The notes beneath the pieces are model-generated. The model was not told the DNA's origin. It ran no database searches and saw only the letters and a list, made by a program, of their open reading frames with translations. The position numbers and the translations under genes are program-made. 12,562 nucleotides of DNA from Spongospora subterranea (Eukaryota > Endomyxa > Phytomyxea > Plasmodiophorida > Plasmodiophoridae), in NCBI GenBank assembly GCA_900404475.1, contig OUQQ01000592.1, positions 1 to 12,562 on the forward strand, given 5' to 3'. Position 1 is the first letter of the stretch. Every line of letters begins with the position of its first letter. Of the stretch, positions 1-8,571 are shown one piece after another.

Positions 1-4
1 TTGA

Positions 5-509
5 AACACCAACAACATCGCTGACTCAGCCGAGCAATTGTCTGCTAACTGGGGAGAACGAATTAGACTAACACACAATGCTGACACCAAAAAACAGGAC
101 CAGCGAAGTACTGCAAAAACTGGGAAAGCTTATACACAACATCTAATAACTAGAGAGGATGAATCAATCCAACCTGTAGAGGAATATCATTATGTGCCTA
201 ATAGCAACGTCAACATTTCCGGTAACTTTGGAAAAAAAGACAATGAACAAACAAAGAATGCCACAAAAACTTGAAAAGATAAGGATCACCGAAAAATTCT
301 GTAACAACGATGCCTCATTGTACAAATTAGTGAATAATGCCCTTATAACCGGTGGTTAGTTCTTGCCACACGCAATGAGGAGAAAGCGATCACTGTAAAT
401 AGTATCACAAACATTTGAAATTGATGACCTTCCGAATATGAAAGAAATCTGGCAAGAATTCAGTAACAACTCACCATCACGATTGTCTAAAATTGTGACA
501 CTTCACTGA
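5..509 (+). CDS. Possible small spliced gene, perhaps partial at the left edge; function unknown
   Basis: I do not recognise the product. The best-supported part is the 3' end. A frame is open from 180, stops being coding at a GTTAGT donor after 354, and resumes without a frame change at 403 (intron 355-402, 48 bases, ending AATAG), then runs to TGA at 507-509. The intron holds the in-frame stops that would otherwise break the frame. Two upstream models fit equally well. In one, exon 78-107 starts at ATG 78 and joins 180 through a GTACTG...TGTAG intron (103 residues in total). In the other, a different frame, open from position 5 to a GTAACT donor at 222, joins at 331, and the gene runs off the left edge. 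The reading is polar with one short hydrophobic stretch. It converges on histone H3, 114 bases away. This is inference from splice logic alone; the open frames could be chance in AT-rich DNA. Confidence 0.3.
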
Positions 510-577
510 CTGGACGATACTGGAAATTTCAAAACAACTTTATCACTATTATTCGGACATCTTCTTTGGAATTGTGT

Positions 578-594
578 GGTGTTGATTGAACACC
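578..594 (-). promoter_or_regulatory. Histone H3 mRNA 3' hairpin
   Basis: On the minus strand this reads GGTGTT-CAATC-AACACC: a perfect 6-base-pair stem with a 5-base loop, 29 bases after the H3 stop codon. The same stem follows H4 (1837-1851) at almost the same distance. Position, stem length and GG/CC base match the histone 3' stem-loop bound by SLBP in animals and some protists, but the canonical loop is 4 bases and U-rich, so this is a divergent form. The downstream bases ACACAA resemble the ACCCA-type flank at the usual cleavage position. Confidence 0.65.
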
Positions 595-623
595 GGTTTG
601 ACGAAATGACTTGATTACATCCC

Positions 624-1800
<1,177 letters not shown>

Positions 1801-1836
1801 ATATTCTGGAGCTATTTAGCCAACAAACTTATACCA

Positions 1837-1851
1837 GGTGTTATCAACACC
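1837..1851 (+). promoter_or_regulatory. Histone H4 mRNA 3' hairpin
   Basis: GGTGTT-ATC-AACACC is a perfect 6-base-pair stem with a 3-base loop, or 5 pairs with a 5-base loop if the last T-A pair is open. It starts 36 bases after the H4 stop. The stem is identical to that after H3 and is followed by ACAA, as there. The matching stem with a different loop suggests selection on the structure. Confidence 0.65.
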
Positions 1852-1863
1852 ACAATCGTCACA

Positions 1864-1869
1864 AATAAA
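1864..1869 (+). terminator. AATAAA poly(A)-type signal after H4
   Basis: An AATAAA hexamer 13 bases past the H4 hairpin and 64 bases past the stop codon. It could serve as a fallback poly(A) signal for H4. It lies in AT-rich DNA, so it may be chance. Confidence 0.4.
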
Positions 1870-1892
1870 TTGTAATATAGATTTTTTATTCA

Positions 1893-2307
1893 TTATTTTT
1901 CACCTTTGTCGTCCTCCGATAACTTTAGCAAACTAGAATCAAAATCCTTTGACAATGCTCCAGCGGAACTAGCGTCCAAGAAATCAACTACAGTACGTCG
2001 TCCCGGGCTCCATACCTCCAAAAAGTCCATTGAAATTCCATCAAAAGTGGTAAACAGTTCGACGTCAAATCTTGTTTTGATAAAGTAGATCTAACTAACC
2101 TGGTTTAATCGTTCTGTAAAATCAACGAATTTAGGAAAGCCCTTGATGAGTTCTTGTGCTCAGAAATCTTGAAGATCATCTGCTGGCCTTTCTGGGTAAT
2201 TCAATAAAAATTGTTGCAACTACTGCTAACATTATCAGGGTTCAAAAGTCGAAAAACGAATGGCTTTAATTGACAGACGAACGCTTAAAGTCCTCGAACA
2301 ATGTCAT
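1893..2307 (-). CDS. Possible three-exon small gene, 91 residues, function unknown
   Basis: I do not recognise the product. The model has ATG at 2307-2305, exon 2275-2307, intron 2192-2274 (GTCAAT...CCCAG, 83 bases), exon 2127-2191, intron 2071-2126 (GTTGAT...ACAAG, 56 bases) and exon 1893-2070 ending TAA. It gives one uninterrupted frame. The last exon alone is a well-mixed, protein-like stretch of 58 codons with several aromatics, an acidic C terminus (SEDDKGEK) and no low complexity. Another frame across 2163-2219 and 2094-2159 also reads like protein and is in phase with the last exon, but it is cut by a TGA and a TAG, so a decayed gene is the alternative. It would be convergent with H4 and just downstream of Pfs2/WDR33 on the same strand. 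The + strand frame over 1906-2088 is the weaker reading. Confidence 0.35.
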
Positions 2308-2394
2308 GTCGCCATCAGCGTTTCAAGATCGAGAAACTTTAATGAGCAATTAATATTTTGTATTGAGAAATATAATGCTGAATGATATATGGAG

Positions 2395-4745
2395 TTATCG
2401 CCAATTGGGCGGAGGAGGTGGGAGGTGTTGGCGATCTCGATGGCGGGGATAACGACCTGGGGGCGCCTGCTGTAGTGGTGGAAACATACGCCCCATATTC
2501 GGAGGTGGATACATTGGTGGAGGGCCACGCATCGGGGCCGGTGGCCCGCGACCGCGCCACATGCCCGGCTGCCCCGGCATTTGGTAACGTTGCTGTGACT
2601 GGTAGGGCATCCGAGGAGGCCCCCGTGGCTGGAAGCGTCCCCGCATAGGAGGCGGCATGAATGGTGGCGGCTCAAAACGACGTGGCGGCGGTGGCTGCGG
2701 AAGTTGCTGATCATTAACGACGGGAGTGGATCCGAGACCGGGAATGACGACTGGTGCGTCCATGTCCCCACGGTCGCTTATGGCATCATCGAAACTGGAG
2801 ATGCGACCAAACCGGGATGGCGGATTGAGACGTGCTGTGGTCGCCAAAGCTGATAACGCCTCCTTACGCTTGGACTCTGGTAGCTGATTTACATTATATT
2901 TATCCTGTAGGAGAAAAAGAAAACGAATTAATACACAAAACTCATGCAAATATGACGGAATTGTCTGAACATTTGCCATAACAATTGTGAAACGGGTCAA
3001 CCAAAGAGCGAATTAGAAAACGGATTATTTGAGCTGATAATAATTTCTGAGTGAATGGGACCTTCATTTCATCTCCAGGTCGATTCCTAGTCCAGAAACG
3101 AGCGGTTTGATCATTGCTGCCGCTGGCCAGCATATGCCCAAGCGGGTGCCAATCAAGGTCCCAAACAGACCCTTCATGAGCTTCGGTGATCTCGGCTACA
3201 ACCCTCTCGTCACCCACGACCCAAAACAAAATCGTACCGTCAAAAGACCCGGTGGCGAACATTTCTTCATGAAACGGGTGCCAGGCCAATGACGTCACTT
3301 CACGAGTGTGGCCCTTCAACGTCGCCAGCTCCCTCATCGTGCGGATATCCCAGATTTTTACAAGCTGGTCACGGGATCCGGTCGCCAACCAGTTCCCGTT
3401 TCGGTTCCATTTCGCCCGGGTCACCGTGTTCTTATGCCCGTGCATCGTGCAGATTTCCTTGCCAGATTTCGGACACCAGAGCTTCAGGAGATTGTCTTTG
3501 CTACCGCTGGCTAGCAAACTTTTGTAGGGATGCCAATCCACACATTTGGCGTCCCAGTGATGCCCTTTCAGCTCCACGATCATCTTCGCCTCGCGAAAAT
3601 CCCAGACACGAATCGTGCGATCATCGGAGGCGGACGCGAACAGGAAATCAGTCGGGCAGAACGAGAGATCACGAACTGATTCGGCGTGGGCTTGAAACGC
3701 CTTCACGTTGTTCATAGACGCCTGCCAATATTTGATGGTCCCATTCTCGTCCGATGATACAAGCCATGCCCCGTCATGAGACCATATCATACATCGAATC
3801 GGGTCTGAAACCATGAACCACATTATTCCGAGATTTTGATTTTAAAAAATAATCATTGGAAATGAGAAGTCTTGCACCAGACAAAAAAGCTAGGAGCTAA
3901 CGAAATGAAATCAAATCGAAATATAAAGCGCTGGTAGATACGTGGTAGAGGAACTTTTAACAAAGAAGCGAGAGAATATCAGAATAGATAAATAACCAAC
4001 AACAGGAAAAGCGAAATCACTGTTGGGCATATCAAATTAGATGAACATTAATCATTTGATTTCACCAACCGCTGTGAGCTTGAAGAATGGTTTCAAAATT
4101 GAATTGAAGTCCATTCCATAATGTGAACTCTCCGGAATGTGATCCAGTTATCATGCGTTTGCCTTCTGGAGTCCACGTCAGAGCGTTGATCGGGCGCCTG
4201 ACTTTATTGATCACGGTTTGCACGAACTTGGTCGTGAACGCATTAGCTGGCACACCCATATAAGACCCGGCCGGCTCCATCTTCCTAACGTAATCCATAG
4301 TTGGCTGAAGATGCGGTCGTTTCCTCAAAGGATCCCGATAGATGCGATCCTGAACGGGGTGCATTAATATCATAGCACCGACGATTAAACTCGCGACTAA
4401 AAAGCAAAAGAACGAACATTTTTGACAAAAACTATAACCTCATAACATTTGATCGAACAATTTGACTCATGTTGAGAGCATGAAACAAAAACATGGCCAG
4501 TATTATGTTACTTGGGCACAAGGGAAACGTAAGGTTGTGTGTGAAAATCAAAAGAATGGTTTATTGACCTGCAAATACCGGACAATGGTCGGGTTGAAGT
4601 CGATCGTTTTTCGGACGACAGGGTTTTCGCGTTTTCGTTTGCCATCATAAACGACCTTGGGTCCGCGAATACCACCAACCGTCCGTCCGGGATAGGGATT
4701 ATCGCCAGACACGAACGATTCCGAGCGCGCCGTTTCCGCCGCCAT
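2395..4745 (-). CDS. WDR33/Pfs2-type WD-repeat subunit of the cleavage and polyadenylation factor
   Basis: WDR33 (yeast Pfs2, plant FY) is the nuclear mRNA 3'-end processing subunit that, in animals, binds the AAUAAA signal with CPSF30. Exons: 4569-4745, 4070-4349, 3062-3804 and 2395-2904. The introns are 219, 265 and 157 bases, and the spliced frame is open for 569 residues. Residues 30-59 hold the family N-terminal block ([19 protein letters not shown]), followed by the conserved [11 protein letters not shown]. Residues about 111-400 form seven WD repeats, including the hallmark blocks [27 protein letters not shown] and [12 protein letters not shown]. The tail (about 401-569) has the VIPGLG motif, then a Pro/Gly/Arg-rich region ending PPPPNWR, like the proline-rich C termini of FY and WDR33. 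The splice junctions fall exactly where the family alignment needs them, although the donors GTCAAT, GTTGGT and GTCCCA are poor matches to GTRAGT. Confidence 0.93.
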
Positions 4746-5142
4746 CTCGCCGAGATGCTATATCAGGCACCCTCTGGCTGATTTGTGACTAAAAGATCTA
4801 CCCGGTACAATAGCCTTCGCAGCGACCACCCACAGTGTAAACTGTAATAGGGCCACATCGACCCTCCTACGGACTTCGTTGCGTTTCAGAGCAAAATTAA
4901 CAATCGGCTCTCCAATCGGATGGGTCAGATAAATCCCATCGAAATACGTAAAATGTCGTTTTTTTTTGAGTTAGCGACCTTTTTTTTCAAAGCCCACGCG
5001 ACTTGCCATTTTGAGTCATTACATTTATTGGACAGCACCATCATCTTTCGCTTTACAAACAATACTTGGAGCGATTTTTGTTTTTGAAATTGAGGTTGAC
5101 CTTTGAAAATAATACTCCTATAACATGAATAACAATTTTTTC

Positions 5143-5157
5143 TAGTACGTAGTACTA
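5143..5157. repeat. Inverted repeat TAGTAC-GTA-GTACTA
   Basis: Perfect 6-base arms around a 3-base centre, in the divergent spacer 20 bases from a second palindrome. It could be a binding site for a dimeric factor; function unknown. Confidence 0.5.
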
Positions 5158-5176
5158 TTTCGCGACTGGCTCAATT

Positions 5177-5194
5177 ACAAAGAAGCTTCTTTGT
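5177..5194. repeat. Perfect 18-base palindrome
   Basis: ACAAAGAAGCTTCTTTGT is its own reverse complement over 18 bases with no loop. It lies between the Pfs2/WDR33 start and the next gene on +. The lack of a loop argues for a protein-binding site and against a transcript hairpin. Confidence 0.55.
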
Positions 5195-5255
5195 AGTGTT
5201 TCTGTTTTCTCTAGTCTATTCTATCTTATTATCGTCTTGTGTATCATTTCATGTT

Positions 5256-5714
5256 ATGAATTTCATTGCTCGGTCAGCGAGCATTCTCGGTGGCTCGCAG
5301 TTCTCAGCTCAATGTGCAATATCCGCCAAATGACGTTTATGGGACGAACGATAAAGACGACGCCATATGAAGAACGTTTGTGAAGGGTAAGGAAAAACCA
5401 GCTCTCATAAAAACCGAGATCAAGGTCGACATCAACTGTCGATATTCGCGGGCTTCGTCGGTCGGTTCTCATCTATCGTATCGAGCGTGCAAAATCGATA
5501 GATCTGCACCATTGTTCGTTTTACGTCAAGTAATTATAGGTAAGTGCTACGTAGGTTGCCTCTTGATGTTTGGTGACAAGTGACAGAAAATGCAAATAAT
5601 CCAGTGCGGGAAAGCGGGCCAATAGTAAAGCGAATCTTGAGACAGAGAGAGTGGAGAAAGAGATTGACTGATTACACAGTGGAGGAAGCGGCACCATTGG
5701 ATGGAGATAATTGA
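5256..5714 (+). CDS. Possible small spliced gene with presequence-like N terminus; function unknown
   Basis: I do not recognise the product. The strongest part is the junction of exons 5402-5539 and 5605-5714. A canonical donor (ATAG then GTAAGT), a 65-base intron and a CCAG acceptor join two frames in phase, and both sides read as ordinary protein. The second exon is basic and charged (RILRQREWRKRL) and ends TGA at 5712-5714. ATG 5256 opens a frame starting MNFIARSASILGGSQFSA, rich in Arg, Ser and Ala without acids, like a mitochondrial presequence. It joins 5402 in phase from a donor at 5314 (GTGCAA) or 5290 (GTGGCT). The product is about 100 residues. Alternatively these exons are the 5' part of the RAP-domain gene, through a donor such as GTGGAG at 5679. 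The minus-strand frame 5263-5472 overlaps and also starts with ATG; I judge it the shadow because it lacks splice support. Confidence 0.38.
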
Positions 5715-5794
5715 CTGTTCGGGTGGCCGCACACTGTAGGCATGCTTGCAGGCCGATAGTTTATAGTTTTGTCGGAAATTGCCAGATAAATATT

Positions 5795-8343
5795 ATGCAC
5801 ACAAGTTCATGTTCGGTTTTCAACCAGAATCCAGATAAAATGCTAAGTTTTTTCAAATATTTGCGTCATTGTTGTTTAGACATAATGAACATTGCAAAAG
5901 GTGGCGACACCGACGTGAAGGCGATGATACTGGAATTGAACAAAAGCGCCATAAATACACTGGCGGACAAGCTGTTGCTGCTGCACGAAAGTCGCCAGCG
6001 GGGTTCCCGTCCAACGCCTACAACAGGTTGCGCGAAGCCTGCCAGAACCGCTATAGGCATCGCGCCTATGGCATTGTTGCACGCCTTTGCACCGCGATTT
6101 CGTCGACAGTTGACGTCGATGGTCGAAAGGGCGGCAGTACCACAACGCCCTCTACTGACGCCCAATATTCGACAAATGTCGTTAACCGATATATCGTCAC
6201 TAGTGCAGACACACTCAGCGGCTCTCAACAGTAACCAGATCACCATGTTACTGTTACGGGTTCGTGACTTACATCAGTCGAACGCGACCTCCACGACGAA
6301 TTCGGCGATCATAGCGTTATTATCATGTTATACCAACTTAGAAAGGCGGAGGATTCACGTCGATCACGTCTGTACAGCGCTGGCGACGCTATCAACATTG
6401 GATCACTGCTTCCGCGATTCGCAATTGCAGGATTTGCTTGTGTCTCGGTTCAAAACCGTAGCCTGCAAAATGACGACCGTACAGATGGCGCGTACCGTTT
6501 CCGCATTGGATAAATTGCAGATCTGTGATCGCGAAGCGTTTCTGATTGCAGCATCCAACGCTATTCCCTTGCTGAATCAGTTCGAGCCGCGATATCTCTC
6601 TTCTCTTTTGTTTCATTTGTCCAGGTATTGTGACATTTTCTTGTCGCCTTATCCGTACTTGTGTGTTTATCTTTGCTATGGTCACATTTCAGATCGAAAA
6701 TCTTCGCTCGTAAACTGTTCAAGAGTTCATCGACGATCATTGTCAACAGTATCGATTCCTACTCAGTCCAATCTCTAGTGAATGTTGCTTGTGCGTACGC
6801 CAAAGTTGATCAATCACCCGCTTCACTCTTCAACGCAATTTCCGTTTGGGCCATTGGTAAACTAGAGCATTTTGATGCTCGATGCTTATCCACTATGGCT
6901 TGGGCATATGCGACTGCATCTCATCCATCTCCAGTAATGTTCAAAGCTATCGCAGAGCGGCTGTGTTCCATTCCTAGTGAAGGAATCAACGCTCAAGATG
7001 TGTCGACTACAATCTGGGCTTTTGCAAAATTGGGTTGTGCCAATTGCCTATTATTCAGGAAGCTTTCCAGCGCGGCACTTCTCAACGGGTTAGACGGATA
7101 TACGGAACAGGCCCTATGGAATATTAGCTGGGGATTTGCAAAATCTGGCATACCTTGCATATCGTTGTCCAATGCTATCGCACATCGGGTATTAGCAATG
7201 GGACTCCATTCCAGGTCCATCCCCATTTTGATGTGGTCGCATTCCAAACTGGGCACTCTTCATGGTGCGCTCTACCGGCATTTGAAGCTGCATGCTCTGA
7301 GACATATGGATGGGTATGAAGCTAAAGATATATCGATAATGGCACAGGCGTTCACTGTGGCTGGCATCGAAGATCCCGCCTTTCTTACGGTTTTGATATC
7401 TTCCCTTGATCGCATTTCTCCAAAAATGATTTCAATTGACATTGTTCAATTTATCTGGGCTATTGCAAAAAATGTACATATTACTCGTGATATTCAGCAA
7501 TCAACGCTGCAAACACTATCCAAAATGGTAATCGAACGTGGACTGTCAAGTTTTTCAGGATTAGAAGTTGCGTTGATTGCTTGGTCAATGTCTGCGAGTT
7601 TTAGCGACTCTGATGAATTGTTCAAATCGATTGCCATTTACGTCTCTCAAAATACGTCGCAGTTTTCCGTTGGTGCGCTGACATTGCTTCTTTGGTCGTT
7701 TGCTTGCGGTTCCCGGTCCAAGTTCATCGATTGCGCCGCATTGTTGAAACGTATTGAGGGCGTTGGTTCAGAGTCACTGGACTTGAGAAATTTCACTCAG
7801 CTGCATGCTTTCAATCTGGAGAACTTTGGTATGTAATGGCGTTTTTTATCGTGTTTATATATTTTGACAACTGATCTGTTTCTCGTCGTTTGGTTTGCAT
7901 TGTGTGTTTGTCCTCTGCACAGTCGCCTTGTTGCTTATTGGAATGTGTATATAGGTAGGAAACAGGCGGACCAAGATTTTGCTCAGCTGTTTGAGAAAAG
8001 TGCACAAGCCATGCTAAAGGTCCAATCTGCACCGCAAAACGCGTTGGTCTCTCATATTGCTCGATACCTTCCTGGAGAATTCCGAGCGAACGTTTTATGC
8101 CAAAAGACATTGCTTGAGATGAAGTTTGCGAGGTTGTCTGATCGTGTTGCTATTGAAATTCAGCTGCCTTCCGATTATTTAGAAAACAATGTCTTAAACG
8201 CCGCCTCTCAATTCAAACATCGATTACTGAGAACTGCGGGATGGCGATTGATCAGTATCCCCTACTTTCAGTGGCACCAGCTGTCCACATCAGACGATCG
8301 CCAGCAATACATCCGGAGGGTCGTCAGCAATGCCGTCATATGA
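5795..8343 (+). CDS. Heptatricopeptide-like repeat protein with C-terminal RAP domain (organelle RNA metabolism)
   Basis: Exons 5795-6624, 6693-7828 and 7955-8343 (introns of 68 and 126 bases, GTATTG...TTTCAG and GTATGT...TATAG) give 784 residues. The C terminus (about 719-777) is a RAP domain: VAIEIQLPSDYL, then FKHRLLRTAGWRLISIPYFQW and a Tyr-containing end helix. RAP is a restriction-endonuclease-like fold found in FASTK-family and plant, algal and apicomplexan organelle RNA-binding proteins. Before it, roughly residues 290-655, are about nine helical repeats of 34-40 residues with a W-A/S-F-A-K-x-G core (for example STTIWAFAKLG, NISWGFAKSG, FIWAIAKN, LLLWSFACG). These match heptatricopeptide/OPR-like repeats that bind organelle rRNA or mRNA. 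The start is uncertain: ATGs at 5795, 5840 (MLSFFKYLRHCC, presequence-like) and 5885 are all in frame. A branch-like GCTAAG and a pyrimidine-rich GTTTAG just before 5879 hint at an intron end there. Mitochondrial location is inferred from the family. Confidence 0.88.
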
Positions 8344-8571
8344 TATCATCACGCTTTACCTATATTATTATTTAAACCTGTGTATTTATCCCATTTTGTC
8401 ACTGACGATGTGTATAATGTGTTGTCATCTGTTGACCCTGGTTGGCCTTCTATGGTATGTTCACCACTTGCGGGTGGCGACATATTGGAACTGCAAAAAA
8501 TCTCGAGTTGTGTAGTCACATCGATACTGGAATTGGCGAACTCCCTTTCTTTCATCACGCGTCTTGGGCAG

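Larger units (their letters stand above)
4746..5255. promoter_or_regulatory. Gene-free divergent spacer upstream of Pfs2/WDR33
   Basis: About 510 bases without a supportable gene. It holds two nine-T runs (4959-4967 and 4980-4988) that bracket a 12-base spacer, and two perfect inverted repeats (5143-5157 and 5177-5194). It must contain the minus-strand promoter of Pfs2/WDR33 and probably the plus-strand promoter of the gene that follows. I found no tRNA-like or other RNA gene here. Confidence 0.5.

Noticed and set aside
1906..2088. Plus-strand 60-codon frame after H4
   Set aside because: It lacks an ATG at its start and lies opposite a more protein-like minus-strand exon.
2304..2771. Long open frames on both strands over the Pfs2/WDR33 C terminus (2304-2771 minus, 2382-2648 plus)
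   Set aside because: They are shadows of the GC-rich, proline-rich tail in another frame; the Pfs2 frame joins the WD domain through family-consistent splice sites.
3107..3717. Three plus-strand open frames opposite the WD repeats
   Set aside because: Antisense shadows of a strongly supported minus-strand exon; no family match or splice logic.
4801..5100. Search for a tRNA, 5S or snRNA gene in the divergent spacer
   Set aside because: No paired cloverleaf arms or B-box-like word with a matching acceptor stem could be found by eye.
5263..5472. Minus-strand frame with a true ATG, 69 codons
   Set aside because: It reads tolerably, but the overlapping + strand exons have a canonical GTAAGT junction in phase; no support was found for a minus-strand gene here. 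Not fully excluded.
5547..5732. Minus-strand open frame of 61 codons opposite the second exon of the small + strand gene
   Set aside because: Shadow of a purine-rich + strand exon; its apparent Ser/Leu-rich reading is a composition effect.
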